A stretch of DNA of 64,000 nt from Halostagnicola sp. A-GB9-2 (GCF_030068615.1 NZ_JASJOC010000014.1:26367-90366); one strand, 5' to 3'. Shown: positions 44,755 through 54,718, counted from the first letter of the stretch. Notes: generated by a model from the sequence alone, not told the origin. A program made the numbers and translations.

Positions 44755-45888
44755 TCAGATCGGCAACCCGAACGCGTCGATGGCGTTTTCGCCGAAGACA
44801 CCGCATTGTTCTTCCTCCGAGAGGTGACTGAAGAAGCCACGAATCGTCTCCGGGTTGTCGATGTCGAAGTGAGGGAAATCGGTCGAAAACAGGATGTTTC
44901 CCGATCCGACGATGTCGATGATGTCGGCCATGTGCGATCGCTTCGAGAACTCGCCGAGGGGTTGGGTCCCGAAGTAAAATTGATCTCTGATGTACTCTTC
45001 GGGCATCTTCTCGAGCAATGGTGCCTGGCTCCGCCAGGTACTGTACTCGCGGTTCAGCCGCGACATCATGTACGGTACCCAGCCGATGCCCGACTCGAGG
45101 AAGATGAAGTTTAGATCCGGGAACTTCGCCGGCGTCCCCTCCAAGATGAGACTCGTCATCACCCACATCATCGAGTACGGATGGCTGAGCGTGTGTAATT
45201 CCGGCATCGTCGACATCGAACCGATGATCCCCGGCATCTCCCACATCTGTCCGGTCGCCGTGGTGTGGAACGCGATCGCCAGGTCGTTGTCCTCCGCGGC
45301 GGCCCAGATCGGATCGTACCGGGAGTCGCCGAGCCCACGCTCCTGTCCGCCGGGGTGAACGAGAACCGCGACCATCTGTCGCTCGTCTGCGAGTCGTTCG
45401 ATCTCCTCGACGGCCGCTTCCGGCTCCCGCGTTTGGATCGAGATACTGCCGAAGTAGTCGTCGTTCGAATCGAGGAACTCCTCGAGCAAGACGTCGTTGG
45501 TCGCCGGCATTTCCTGGAGGATCTGGTCCGTGTCGGGGTAGACATCCCACATCGGGGTCATATTGATGACCGGGTAGTCGACGCCCAGTTCGGCGCGGAG
45601 CGTATCGTCGATGTCCGACGGCTCCAGTACGGGATCGAACCCTTCGAAGTTAAATACGCTCATCTTGCCGGGGATTTCGCTGTGAGCTCCCGATCGGGGG
45701 AACCCGTAGCTACCGGACCCCTTGTCGGGATGTAACAGGTGACTGTACGGCATCTCCATTCGTTCGGCGACCATCTTCGCGATCTCGGGGATGTGCCCCT
45801 CGACATGGACGTCCGAATCGATCACGGTGAACTCTTGGAGTGGTTGCTCGTCACTCACTCCCGTGGGTGATCCCATAGGAGCTAGCAT
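44755..45888 (-). CDS. Amidohydrolase family protein (amidohydrolase-2, decarboxylase-like)
   Basis: 377 residues. The N-terminal metal motif reads VIDSDVHVE (Asp26, His28), so like the 5420-6379 paralogue only one His of HxH is present. Further ligands are likely in LVHPGG, AFHTTATG and the C-terminal STDFPHFD. The conserved YSMMWVMTSLILEG and FLESGIGWVPYMMSRL belong to the subgroup of aromatic acid decarboxylases and related lactonases. Only distantly similar to the other amidohydrolase. A second in-frame ATG exists at 45876. May decarboxylate an aromatic acid or hydrolyse a ring-cleavage product. Confidence 0.8.
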   Translation of the reverse strand: MLAPMGSPTGVSDEQPLQEFTVIDSDVHVEGHIPEIAKMVAERMEMPYSHLLHPDKGSGSYGFPRSGAHSEIPGKMSVFNFEGFDPVLEPSDIDDTLRAELGVDYPVINMTPMWDVYPDTDQILQEMPATNDVLLEEFLDSNDDYFGSISIQTREPEAAVEEIERLADERQMVAVLVHPGGQERGLGDSRYDPIWAAAEDNDLAIAFHTTATGQMWEMPGIIGSMSTMPELHTLSHPYSMMWVMTSLILEGTPAKFPDLNFIFLESGIGWVPYMMSRLNREYSTWRSQAPLLEKMPEEYIRDQFYFGTQPLGEFSKRSHMADIIDIVGSGNILFSTDFPHFDIDNPETIRGFFSHLSEEEQCGVFGENAIDAFGLPI

Positions 45889-45952
45889 TCGGTGCTAAAT
45901 AATAATAGTTTGCACGTACGAGTTTAGCCCCAGCTGACCTACTGTGAGAGGG

Positions 45953-46153
45953 GGCTGGCTAAACATGGACGAAATAGAACTGGGCGCGCTCAAACGTCAG
46001 TGTCTTGACCGCCGGATCTACCGCGCAGCGACTCCAGGCGGAGGTGGCTGCGTAGCAGGATCACCGAACGGATCTTTTCGGTCTGTCGAGTAGCAATTCA
46101 CGACTACTGATGCCCGGGTCAAACTTCGCCAGCTCTGTCCAGTCGAGTCCGAA
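45953..46153 (+). pseudogene. Decayed IS630-type transposase, C-terminal fragment
   Basis: One frame reads GWLNMDEIELGALKRQCLDRR, and 24 codons later resumes, after an in-frame TAG, as QFTTTDARVKLRQLCPVE. Haloarchaeal IS630-family transposases end in WLNMAEIELGALKRQCL...WQFTT.DARIKLRRLYP, so the TAG replaces the conserved Trp. In the shifted frame the middle reads RLQAEVAA then another stop before QDHRT. The fragment is dead and both ends are missing. Confidence 0.65.
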
Positions 46154-46306
46154 GAGAGCTTCCAACTCCGGAGTTGAAGCGACACTGGGCGTTGATGGTA
46201 ACTGTCGCAAATGAGAGAGCCGTTTCGGACTGAACCAGCCGCTGTGGCGGGTTGAGGCGATCGACATCTATTAGGTGTGTGAACAATTAATATGGCAATT
46301 ATAGCC
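46154..46306. other. Promoter region of the first GMC gene
   Basis: Contains ATTAATAT near 46287-46293 as TATA candidate. A minus-strand open frame here (46061-46267) matches nothing recognisable. Confidence 0.35.
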
Positions 46307-47833
46307 ATGTACGATTACATCATCGTCGGCGGTGGTAGTGCCGGCTGTGTCCTTGCGAACCGGCTTACGCAGGATCGGACTGTCGACGTGCTCTTACTCG
46401 AGGCGGGAGAACCGCAAGAAGATCGCGAGACGGTAAAAGACCCCACGCAGGTGTCGGAGTTATTGGGGTCGGATATCGACTGGACGTTTTCGATCGAACC
46501 GCAACCCGGTCTGAACGGCCGAGCCATCGACTGGCCGCGAGGGAAAGCCCTCGGCGGCTCGAGCGTCATCAACGGGATGGCCTACGTTCGGGGTCACCCG
46601 TGGGATTTCGACAATTGGGCGGCCCAGGGCAACGACGGCTGGAGCTACGAGGATCTCTTGGCCTATTTCAAGCGGTCCGAGGATTTCACGGGAGAAGCGA
46701 ACGAATTCCACGGAACCGACGGCCCGCTGAGCGTCGATCAGCGGGGGAGTTCCGACGCCTTCTCCGAACTGCTCGTCGATGCGGCGATCGAAGCCGGGAT
46801 GGACCCAAACGAGGACTTCAACGGCCGAAAACAGGCGGGCGTCGGCTACTATCACTCCACGGTCGACGACGGGGAGCGCCACAGCGCCGCCGCGGCGTTT
46901 ATCGAGCCGGTCCTCGAGCGGCCGAACCTGACCGTCGAAACGTCGGCTCACGTTACCCGTCTGCTGTTCGACGGTGATCGCGTCACCGGAGCGGTCTACG
47001 AACAAGACGACGCCCAAACCGAAGTGGAAGTCGACGACGGCGGCGAAGTGATCCTTTCAGCCGGCGCGATCCAATCTCCGCAGTTGCTCATGCTCTCGGG
47101 CATTGGCCCGGCCGATCACTTGGCGGACCACGGCATCGACGTGAGGCAGGATCTTCCCGGTGTCGGCCGAAACCTGCAGGATCACCTTCGCGTCTCGATC
47201 GCCTACGAAAGCCCCGAACCGATCGTTCCGTCGGAGCAAGCGGACCCGGAAACTCGGTTCGATCGAACGCTAGTCGGCGCGTTCGAGCGATCGGACCCGG
47301 CACTTCCCGCACCCGACATTCAGTACGGCCTCGCGGTCGGGATTTCGCCTGAGGATCCCAAAGGGGGCTTTTCGATTACCGCCTTACCGCTTCGTCCGGA
47401 GAGTCGCGGACGGCTTACGCTCCAGTCTCGTGATCCGTACGAGCAACCGAAACTCGATCCGAACTACCTGGCGACCGAGAAGGACGTCGACGACATCGTG
47501 ACGTGCATCCGACGGGCTCGAGACATCGCACAGACGGACGTCCTCTCCGAGTACAGGGAGACGGAGGTTCGACCGGGCCCAGACGTGCAATCGGACGAGG
47601 AGATCGCGGAATTCGTCAGGGACACCGTCATGACGGGGTATCATCCGACCTGCACGTGTAAGATGGGTACAGGAGACGATGCGGTCGTCGACGACCGACT
47701 TCGCGTTCGCGGAGTGTCCGGTCTCCGCGTCATCGACGCCTCGATCATGCCGAAGATCACGAGCGGGAACACGAACGCACCGACGATAGCGATCGCAGAA
47801 AAAGGCGCTGATCTGCTCAAAAACGCCAGGTAA
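46307..47833 (+). CDS. GMC family FAD-dependent alcohol oxidoreductase (choline dehydrogenase-like), copy 1
   Basis: 508 residues from [21 protein letters not shown]; an ATG 15 bases upstream is also possible. GMC blocks: the FAD motif [46 protein letters not shown] and the active-site region [12 protein letters not shown] (His) with [16 protein letters not shown] (Asn). The usual HPVGTCKMG is HPTCTCKMG here and in the paralogue at 56950. Oxidises a primary alcohol, choline or polyether alcohol to the aldehyde. No signal peptide. First enzyme of the right-hand catabolic group. Confidence 0.9.
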   Translation: MYDYIIVGGGSAGCVLANRLTQDRTVDVLLLEAGEPQEDRETVKDPTQVSELLGSDIDWTFSIEPQPGLNGRAIDWPRGKALGGSSVINGMAYVRGHPWDFDNWAAQGNDGWSYEDLLAYFKRSEDFTGEANEFHGTDGPLSVDQRGSSDAFSELLVDAAIEAGMDPNEDFNGRKQAGVGYYHSTVDDGERHSAAAAFIEPVLERPNLTVETSAHVTRLLFDGDRVTGAVYEQDDAQTEVEVDDGGEVILSAGAIQSPQLLMLSGIGPADHLADHGIDVRQDLPGVGRNLQDHLRVSIAYESPEPIVPSEQADPETRFDRTLVGAFERSDPALPAPDIQYGLAVGISPEDPKGGFSITALPLRPESRGRLTLQSRDPYEQPKLDPNYLATEKDVDDIVTCIRRARDIAQTDVLSEYRETEVRPGPDVQSDEEIAEFVRDTVMTGYHPTCTCKMGTGDDAVVDDRLRVRGVSGLRVIDASIMPKITSGNTNAPTIAIAEKGADLLKNAR

Positions 47834-47974
47834 CGATCGTCCCTGAGGCCGCGACCGTCGCGTTCGATAATTCTTCGGAGCGTGGGAGCCCGGTCGTATC
47901 TGTCGCCCGCGGTTCGGCGTTGCGAGAGGTGGAGCGGCGACCGACGGTAGTCGCGTGCGGGCGACACTCGTCTC

Positions 47975-48030
47975 GATTCCGTCCCGTTTGATTCCGTCCC
48001 GTTTGATTCCGTCCCGTTTGATTCCGTCCC
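47975..48030. repeat. 15-base tandem repeat upstream of the alcohol dehydrogenase promoter
   Basis: The unit GATTCCGTCCCGTTT is repeated three times exactly (47975, 47990, 48005), followed by an 11-base partial copy that runs directly into the TATA box TATATTTTA at 48031. All copies are identical, indicating recent slippage or selection. As it sits on the promoter's upstream edge it may carry regulator or TFB contacts. Confidence 0.85.
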
Positions 48031-48039
48031 TATATTTTA
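48031..48039 (+). promoter_or_regulatory. TATA box of the zinc alcohol dehydrogenase gene
   Basis: TATATTTTA lies 35 bases before the ATG at 48070, implying a leader of about ten bases. Confidence 0.5.
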
Positions 48040-48069
48040 TGCCGGGGCGGTTCGTATCCACCAGTGGTT

Positions 48070-49104
48070 ATGCAAGCAGCCCAATATTACGGGAACAGGG
48101 ATATCAGAGTCGAGGACGTCGACGAACCGTCCCCCGACGAGGGCGAGGTACTGATCGACGTGGACGCCTGCGGAATCTGCGGTTCCGACATCGGTGAATA
48201 CCTTCACGGGCCGCGGTCCGACGACAGAGTCCCGTACACGATGGGTCACGAGGTCGGCGGAACGATCGCGGAGACCGGCGACGGCGTCGATATCGAAGTC
48301 GGTACCGAGATCGTGCTGAACCCGCTCGTCGCCTGCGAAAACTGCCCGCGTTGTGCCGAGTCGAAGTACAACCTCTGTGAAAATCTCGAGGTTATCGGCG
48401 CGCAACGACCCGGAGCCTACGCGGAGCGGGTGACGGCCCCGGCCAGCAACGTGGTTCCCCTTCCGGACGGCGTTTCGCCGGAGATGGCCGCGGTTTCCGA
48501 GCCGGTGACGGTCGCGTTTCACGCCCTGATGCAATCCCCGCTCCGACCGGGTCAGTCCGTCGCGGTCGTCGGGCTCGGCCCCATCGGGCTGGGATTGGTA
48601 CAGCTCGCCAAGGCCGCCGGTGCCGGTCCGGTTTACGCGTCGGGACACCGGGAGGCCCGGCGAGAGCTCGCTCGCGAGTGCGGCGCGGACGTCGTCATCG
48701 ATCCGAGAGAAACGGATCCGATCGAACGGATCAGGGACGAGACGGACGGCGGCGTCGATGTCGCGTTCGAAGTGGCCGGCAAGGAATCCGCGCTCAACGA
48801 CGCGATCAAGGCGACCAAACCGAGCGGACACACCACCCTCGTCGGCGTGTTCAAAGGTCCGGTGGAGTTCGAGCCGATGGACCTCGTCAACAACGAGCGA
48901 TCCGTTAACGCTTCGGCCGCCTATCACACGGGGCCGCTCGCCGACCGAGACTTCGGCGCGGTGCTCCAGAAAATCGCGACTGGCGCGGTGGACCCCGAAC
49001 TCCTCGTTACGTCTCGGATCGACCTCGAAGACATCGCCGACGACGGGTTCGAGGCGCTCGTCGACGGCGACAGCGAGGAGGTAAAGGTTCTCGTTCGACC
49101 GTGA
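48070..49104 (+). CDS. Zinc-dependent medium-chain alcohol dehydrogenase, copy 1
   Basis: 344 residues. Catalytic zinc ligands in ACGICGSD and GHEVGGTI, structural zinc cysteines in CENCPRCAESKYNLC, Rossmann motif VVGLGPIGLGLVQLAK. The paralogue at 62143 shares DVDEP.P..GE.L.DV.ACGICGSD and the C-terminal half. The subgroup covers sorbitol/threonine/butanediol dehydrogenases, giving NAD-dependent oxidation of a secondary alcohol or vicinal diol. The start is ATG at 48070, two codons after a GTG. It stands between a GMC enzyme and an aldehyde dehydrogenase gene. Confidence 0.9.
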   Translation: MQAAQYYGNRDIRVEDVDEPSPDEGEVLIDVDACGICGSDIGEYLHGPRSDDRVPYTMGHEVGGTIAETGDGVDIEVGTEIVLNPLVACENCPRCAESKYNLCENLEVIGAQRPGAYAERVTAPASNVVPLPDGVSPEMAAVSEPVTVAFHALMQSPLRPGQSVAVVGLGPIGLGLVQLAKAAGAGPVYASGHREARRELARECGADVVIDPRETDPIERIRDETDGGVDVAFEVAGKESALNDAIKATKPSGHTTLVGVFKGPVEFEPMDLVNNERSVNASAAYHTGPLADRDFGAVLQKIATGAVDPELLVTSRIDLEDIADDGFEALVDGDSEEVKVLVRP

Positions 49105-49218
49105 TCGGTCGAATCGGAACGACACGTTGACCGGGGCTTCGCGTGTTAGCGGGTGATTTCACGCTAAAACGGTGATACGATGGTTCGACTGTCTCTCGGA
49201 TGGTGTTTTCGGATCCGC

Positions 49219-50664
49219 CTATTCGTCCATCGTCATGTCGATGCAGACGTTTTTCGTCTGCAGGTACGAATCGAGTGACTCGAGGCCCATCTCGCGGCCG
49301 ATTCCGCTTTTCTTCATCCCGCCGAACGGCGTCGCCGCCGATCCGCCGAACCACTGATTCACGTATATCGACCCGGCTTCGATCTCGCGTGCCGTCTGGA
49401 GCGCCCGCTTGAGGTCGTTCGAGAAGACGCCGCCCGTGAGCCCGAGCTCGACGTCGTTCGCGATCTCGACGGCTTCTTTGCGGTCCGAGAACGGAATAAC
49501 CGTAAGTACCGGCCCGAAAATCTCCTCCTGGGCGATCTGCATCTCGTTGCTGACGTCCGAGAAGACCGTCGGCTCGACGAAGTACCCGTCTCGATCGAGC
49601 GCTTCGCCGCCGGTCTCGAGCGTCGCGCCTTCCTCGAGGCCGATGTCGATGTAGTTGAGCACCTTATCGTGGTGTGCGGCGTGGTTGAGGGGACCCATAT
49701 CGGGATCTTCCATGCCCGGGCCGAGCGTATAGGCCTCCGCTCGTTCGACGATCCGCTCGACGAACTCGTCGTAGATCGACTCGTGGACGATGGCCCGATC
49801 GGCGGCGGCGCAGATCTGTCCCGTGTTGCTGAAGATACCGATCGCGATCGAAAACACGGCCTCGTCGAGGTCGGCGTCGGGCATCACGATCGCCGGGTTC
49901 TTGCCGCCGAGTTCGAGCGTGACCGGCGTGATGTCCTCCGCTGCCGATTCCATCACCGCCTGTCCCGTGGGGACGCTTCCGGTGAACGAGATCGTGTCGA
50001 CGCCTTCGTGCGAGGAGAGGGCGGCGCCGGGCTCGGTCGCGCCGGTGACCACGTTGATAACGCCGTCGGGGACGCCGGCCTCTTTACAGATCTCCGCGAG
50101 GTGGAGCGACGAAAGCGGCGTCGTCGGTGCGGGTTTGATAACGACCGCGTTTCCCGCGACGAGCGCCGGTGCGGTTCCCTGCGCACTCAAGTTGAGCGGG
50201 GCGTTCCACGGGATGATCTGGGCGCTTACTCCGTAGGGCTCTCTGATCGTAAAATCCAGCGTGTCCTCGCCGACCGGGATGCTTTTGCCTTCGAGTTTGT
50301 CCGCCGCACCCGCGTAGTACTCGAAACACCCGGCCGCCCCCTCGACGGCACCCCGGGATGCCGTCAACGGCTTCCCCTGATCGAGCGTTTCGACTTCCAC
50401 GAGCGTCTCCGCGTGTTCGCGGATCCCGTCCGCGATCCGTTGAACGATATCTCCACGTTCGCCGGGCTTTTTCGCTTGCCACTCATCGAGCGAGTTCCGC
50501 GCGGCCGCGACCGCCTCGTCGACGTCGTCGGCGGTCCCCGCCGCGAACTCCGCGATCGGTTCCTCGGTCGCGGGGTCTTCCGTCGTGAGATAGTCGTTGC
50601 TCGAGGCCGGCACCGTCTCGCCATCGATGAACAAGTCGTACGTATCCTTTATTGCATCTGACAT
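49219..50664 (-). CDS. NAD(P)-dependent aldehyde dehydrogenase, betaine/gamma-aminobutyraldehyde-like
   Basis: 481 residues, full length. Catalytic Glu in LELGGKNPAIVMPDADLDEA, catalytic Cys in NTGQICAAADRAIVHES, cofactor region PWNAPLNLSAQG and GSVPTGQAVM; closing NQWFGGSAATPFGGMKKSGIGRE. Oxidises an aliphatic aldehyde to the acid, consistent with following the GMC and zinc alcohol dehydrogenases. Convergent with the preceding gene. Distinct from the aromatic-type enzyme at 9133-10626. Confidence 0.9.
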   Translation of the reverse strand: MSDAIKDTYDLFIDGETVPASSNDYLTTEDPATEEPIAEFAAGTADDVDEAVAAARNSLDEWQAKKPGERGDIVQRIADGIREHAETLVEVETLDQGKPLTASRGAVEGAAGCFEYYAGAADKLEGKSIPVGEDTLDFTIREPYGVSAQIIPWNAPLNLSAQGTAPALVAGNAVVIKPAPTTPLSSLHLAEICKEAGVPDGVINVVTGATEPGAALSSHEGVDTISFTGSVPTGQAVMESAAEDITPVTLELGGKNPAIVMPDADLDEAVFSIAIGIFSNTGQICAAADRAIVHESIYDEFVERIVERAEAYTLGPGMEDPDMGPLNHAAHHDKVLNYIDIGLEEGATLETGGEALDRDGYFVEPTVFSDVSNEMQIAQEEIFGPVLTVIPFSDRKEAVEIANDVELGLTGGVFSNDLKRALQTAREIEAGSIYVNQWFGGSAATPFGGMKKSGIGREMGLESLDSYLQTKNVCIDMTMDE

Positions 50665-50836
50665 AGTATATCAACAGCGGGCTGCATCGGTGGTCCGGGT
50701 AAACCGCTGTAGAAAGTTACAACAAGCTCATACTAAATAATTTTACCGATGCTTAATCGTCGGCGAGGAGTGTGGCAACCAGCAGACGATGAGAACGAGC
50801 AAGAACTATACCCACACCCGATAATACTCCCTATGA

Positions 50837-51796
50837 ATGCTGGAGAGTACTGCGACGATCTCGCGCGTCGAATTCTCGATGGAGTTTCCGCCGGGACACG
50901 TCTCCGCGTACGTTCTGGACGGAGACGAGGTGATTCTGTTCGATACCGGCCCCGCCTCGATGTCGACGGAGCAACCGGTTTCGTTCGCCGATCAGTGCGA
51001 CTACGCTCTCGAGGAAATCGACCACGTCTTTCTGACCCACCCACACCCCGACCACGTCGGTCGTCTCCGTGAACTGGTCGAGGGAAGCGACGCGGACGTG
51101 TACGCTCCGCTTACTGCACGCGACCGGCTCAGTCGCCCCCTCGAGACCGTCACCGACCGAATTCGAGACACGATCGCCCAGAGCGGGTTCGATCGGTCCG
51201 AACGGGAACAGATGTACGACGACGAAACACACTTACAGCGATGGATGCGGACGAACTTCCTCGTCGACGCCGTCGACCATTGGCTCGTCGACGACCAGCG
51301 GGTCACCGTCGGCGAGCGGACCGTCGACGCGATTTGGACGCCCGGTCACCACGCCGACCACCATTGCTACGCGACGACGGTCGACGGCGAGTCGGTCCTC
51401 TTCTCCGGCGACATGGGTATCGAACCGTTCCGAGCGGTCCTCCTCAATAACCGACTGGACCGCGAGTACCACAACGCCGTCGTGAGCTATCGGCGCTCGC
51501 TCGACCGCCTCGAGAAGCGCACCATCGACCGAATCTTCCCCGGACACGGCCCCGTCCACGACGCCCCGCTCGAGTCGTTTCGGGACGATCGCGCGAGCCT
51601 CGATCGCCGGATCGAGGGTGTTTCCGACGCGCTTGTCGACGGGCCGATGACGGCCGCCGACGTTTCCGAGGACGTTCTGGAGGAGGCCCACGCGATGCAC
51701 TTTTTCCCCGAGATTCTCAGTACGCTCACGTACCTGGTCAACCGCGGACAGGCGTCTCGCGAGCGCGACAGGGACCTCGTCTACTACGCTCGCTGA
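50837..51796 (+). CDS. Metallo-beta-lactamase-fold hydrolase
   Basis: 319 residues. The dinuclear metal motif is THPHPDHVG (residues about 67-75), with further ligands in TPGHHADH, SGDMG and PGHGPVH. The C-terminal DVLEEAHAMHFFPEILSTLTYLVNRG segment is a winged-helix-like tail found in lactamase-type 2 hydrolases. Relatives hydrolyse acyl-CoA thioesters, lactones or glutathione thioesters. Divergent from the aldehyde dehydrogenase and convergent (25 bp) with the acyl-CoA dehydrogenase. ATG codons at 50833 and 50837 overlap; only the second is in frame. Confidence 0.85.
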   Translation: MLESTATISRVEFSMEFPPGHVSAYVLDGDEVILFDTGPASMSTEQPVSFADQCDYALEEIDHVFLTHPHPDHVGRLRELVEGSDADVYAPLTARDRLSRPLETVTDRIRDTIAQSGFDRSEREQMYDDETHLQRWMRTNFLVDAVDHWLVDDQRVTVGERTVDAIWTPGHHADHHCYATTVDGESVLFSGDMGIEPFRAVLLNNRLDREYHNAVVSYRRSLDRLEKRTIDRIFPGHGPVHDAPLESFRDDRASLDRRIEGVSDALVDGPMTAADVSEDVLEEAHAMHFFPEILSTLTYLVNRGQASRERDRDLVYYAR

Positions 51797-51820
51797 ACTC
51801 GTTCGAGTACCCCCGGAAAA

Positions 51821-52969
51821 TTAGGTGTGGCGGTAGATCAGGTCGCGCTGAATCTCGTTGACGCCTTCGTAGATGATCGGGAGCCGCGCGTCGCGGAAGA
51901 GTCGGGAAATCCGACGTTCGTCCAGCACGCTCCGTCCGCCGTGGAGTCGCATTCCGGTCTCGGTGCATTCGACGGCCGTTTCGGTCGCCTTCGTCTTCGC
52001 CATCGCCGCCCAGTCGGTCGCGTTCGCGTTTTCAGCCACCTGCTCGGCGGCGTGCCAGGTCAGTGCCCGCGCGCTCTCGAACTCCGTTCGGGCGTCCGCG
52101 AGGTCGTGTTGGACGGACTGAAAGTCGCCGACCGGTCGTCCGAACTCCTCACGTTGTTCGACGAACTCCCAGGTCTCCTCGAGGGAGGCGGCGGCGATTC
52201 CGAGGCCGTGTCCGCTTGTGGAGATCCGGCCGTGGTTGAAGAACTCGGAAACCATACGGAACCCCTCGCCCTCCTCGCCGACGAGATTCTCGGCCGGGAC
52301 CCTGCAGTCGTCGAACTCGATGTGGGCCTGCTGGGACGCCCGCATTCCGATCTTTTCGGGGATGTGTTCCGCGGCGTATCCCGGCGCGTCCGTCGGAACG
52401 ATAAGCAACGAATGGTTGCCGTGTCTGTCGTCCGGATCGGAGCCCGTCTTCGCGTAGACGAGGAGCCAGTCGGCGTCGATCCCGTTTCCGATCCAGTACT
52501 TCTCGCCGGTTATCACCCACTCGTCTCCGTCCCGCTCCGCGGCGGTCGTCATTCCCGCCAGATCGCTCCCCGTCTCCGGCTCCGAAATGGCCATCCCGGT
52601 GCGCTCCTCGCCCGACGCGACCGGCGGCAAGCGCGTTCGCTTCTGGCGTTCCGTTCCGTACCGCTCGAGGATGTTCGTCCCGAAACTCCGACTCCGAATC
52701 GCCATTCCAATGCCAGCGTCGGCGCGGAAGAACTCCTCCGCGACCGCCAGGTTCTCGAGGAGCGACGTGTCGCGGCCGCCGTACTCCTCGTCGATCTCTA
52801 TCCCGACGAGATCAGCCTCGACCGCCGCGTCGACGACCGCCGTCGGGTACGTCCCGTCGTCGAAATGCCGCTCAGCGTTCGGCTCGATGTACTCGCGTGC
52901 GAACGCTCGAGCCTCTCGCTTAATCGGCTGAGCGGACGCAGGAACCGATGATTCGTCCAGTAACTCCAT
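51821..52969 (-). CDS. Acyl-CoA dehydrogenase
   Basis: 382 residues, standard length. FAD and substrate blocks: GMAISEPETGSDLAGM, ITGEKYWIGNG, GMRASQQAHIEFDDCRVPAENLVGEEGEGF in separate pieces, and the C-terminal MRLHGGRSVLDERRISRLFRDAR. The catalytic base is the Glu of IIYEGVNEIQRDLI. Introduces the 2,3 double bond in an acyl-CoA. It is downstream of and co-directional with the acyl-CoA synthetase (63 bp gap), giving an activation-dehydrogenation pair. Confidence 0.92.
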   Translation of the reverse strand: MELLDESSVPASAQPIKREARAFAREYIEPNAERHFDDGTYPTAVVDAAVEADLVGIEIDEEYGGRDTSLLENLAVAEEFFRADAGIGMAIRSRSFGTNILERYGTERQKRTRLPPVASGEERTGMAISEPETGSDLAGMTTAAERDGDEWVITGEKYWIGNGIDADWLLVYAKTGSDPDDRHGNHSLLIVPTDAPGYAAEHIPEKIGMRASQQAHIEFDDCRVPAENLVGEEGEGFRMVSEFFNHGRISTSGHGLGIAAASLEETWEFVEQREEFGRPVGDFQSVQHDLADARTEFESARALTWHAAEQVAENANATDWAAMAKTKATETAVECTETGMRLHGGRSVLDERRISRLFRDARLPIIYEGVNEIQRDLIYRHT

Positions 52970-53032
52970 GTTGGATAACTGAAGGACGGCGACAAATCTC
53001 TTTCGCCGGAAGAAGGGGCCCGATGCAGATCG

Positions 53033-54718
53033 CTACTCGGCGATGTCGTGCCGTTCGCGAAGCGCCGTTCGACGGAGCTTTCCGGTCGAGGTCCGCGGGA
53101 GTTCCTCGACGAACTCGAGTTCACGCGGATATTCGTACTTCGCCAGACGATCCTTAACGTGTTGTTTCAACGCCGAGCGGCGGTCCTCGCCGGGATCGTA
53201 GCTGTCGTTCAACACGACGAACGCCTTCGGAATCTCGCCGCGCGTTTCGTGGGGAACGCCGATCACGCCCGCTTGCTCTACGGCTTCGTGCGTGACGAGC
53301 GCTTCCTCGATCTCGTCGGGGCCGAATCGATAGCCGGAGCTAATAATGAGGTCGTTGTCACGAGCGTGGAACTGGAAGTAGCCGTCCTCGTTGAACGAGA
53401 CGATATCCTCCGAGAGGAGCCAGCCGTCCTGGATCTTCTCGGCCGTCTTCTCGGGCCTCTCGAGGTACTCCACGAACAGCATCGGGTCTCCCTCGTACCG
53501 GACCGCCAGCTCGCCGGTTTCGCCGGGCTCCTCGATCGGCTCCATCGTGTCCCGGTCGAGTACCGCGACCTCATGGCCGATCGACGGGATCCCGAAGTAC
53601 CCGGTGCGGTGCGTGTAGTCGAACCCGGGATCGTCGCAGATGAGCCCGCCGAATTCGGTCGCGCCGTACCCCTCGATGAACGCCGCGTTCTCGAAGGTGC
53701 TGGTCGCCCAGTCGATGATGCTCTCTCCCGCGGATTCGCCGCCGGTCGAAAACGCTTGCAAGCTCTCCAGATCGTACTTCTCGTCCGCGCCGTCTATCTG
53801 CATCATCATGCGAACCGCGGTCGGCGGGAGGTTCAGGTGCGTGATGTCGAATCGCTCGATGAGTTCGAACTCCGCTTCGGCATCGAACGATCCGCCCGGG
53901 GAGCCGACGACCGGGATTCCGTAGAACAGCGGCGGAAAGACCATCTGATTCAGGGACATGATCCAGGACCACTCGGAGATCGTCCGAGCGACCTGGTCCT
54001 CACCCGTCTCGTGTCGTTGGAGGCTGATAAACTGCGGAAGGAGGCCGAGGAGATGTCTGTGCGCATGAACTGCGCCCTTGGGCTTGCCCGTCGTTCCGCT
54101 CGTGTAGATGATGCAGGCTTCGTCCTCCGGATCCGTCTCTCGCGTTTCGAAATCGTTCGAATGGCCCTCGATGGCATCCCAGAAGTTGATTTCGCCCGTC
54201 CCGTCGAACGACTCGTTCGTCACGACGAGTTCGAGCGCGTCGAGGTCGTCGCGGATCTCGCGAAACGTCTCGATTGCGCCTTGGCCGACCACGAACGCGA
54301 CGGACTCGGAGTCCGCGAGCCGGTATCGAAGCCCGTCGGAACCGAGGAGGACGCTGAGCGGGACGGTGCTCGCGCCGAGCTTGAACGCGGCGAGGTGCGC
54401 GACGAGCGACTGCAGACACTGCGTTCCGTTGACGGCGACCCGATCTCCGGGTCCGACCTCTCGACTCTCGAGAAACGATGCGAATCGGTTCGCGTACTGC
54501 TGGAGCTCGCGAAACGTGTACGCGCTCCGGCGCTCTCCCCCCTCTTCGATATGGAGGGCAACGTCGTTCCCCTTGGTCGCGGCCCACCTGTCACAGACGT
54601 AGTGGGCGATGTTGAACGTCTCGGGAATCTCCCACTCGAACCACGCGTTGGCTTCTTCTATCGTCTCGAATCCCTGCTCATGAAAGTAGTAGTTCTCCAA
54701 TCGGTCGATATCGTCCAT
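53033..54718 (-). CDS. AMP-dependent acyl-CoA synthetase
   Basis: 561 residues from the ATG at 54718; nine more residues would be added by an upstream start at 54745. Motifs: P-loop IIYTSGTTGKPKG, AIEGYGATEFGG-like A5 block (EGYGATEFGG), RDNDLIISSGYRFGP hinge and the catalytic lysine in LPRTSTGKLRRTAL. The N-terminus (NIAHYVCDRW) is like acetyl-CoA synthetase or benzoate-CoA ligase-type proteins. Converts a carboxylic acid, CoA and ATP to acyl-CoA. Same strand as the HAD/ECH fusion upstream and the acyl-CoA dehydrogenase downstream. Confidence 0.92.
   Translation of the reverse strand: MDDIDRLENYYFHEQGFETIEEANAWFEWEIPETFNIAHYVCDRWAATKGNDVALHIEEGGERRSAYTFRELQQYANRFASFLESREVGPGDRVAVNGTQCLQSLVAHLAAFKLGASTVPLSVLLGSDGLRYRLADSESVAFVVGQGAIETFREIRDDLDALELVVTNESFDGTGEINFWDAIEGHSNDFETRETDPEDEACIIYTSGTTGKPKGAVHAHRHLLGLLPQFISLQRHETGEDQVARTISEWSWIMSLNQMVFPPLFYGIPVVGSPGGSFDAEAEFELIERFDITHLNLPPTAVRMMMQIDGADEKYDLESLQAFSTGGESAGESIIDWATSTFENAAFIEGYGATEFGGLICDDPGFDYTHRTGYFGIPSIGHEVAVLDRDTMEPIEEPGETGELAVRYEGDPMLFVEYLERPEKTAEKIQDGWLLSEDIVSFNEDGYFQFHARDNDLIISSGYRFGPDEIEEALVTHEAVEQAGVIGVPHETRGEIPKAFVVLNDSYDPGEDRRSALKQHVKDRLAKYEYPRELEFVEELPRTSTGKLRRTALRERHDIAE

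Noticed and set aside
46061..46267. Minus-strand frame with ELEALFGLDWTELAKFDPG
   Set aside because: Looked protein-like, but it overlaps the plus-strand IS630 relic whose blocks match the family ending; no independent family match.
47975..48030. CRISPR-like array
   Set aside because: The repeat is a simple 15-base tandem unit with no spacers, so it is not CRISPR.
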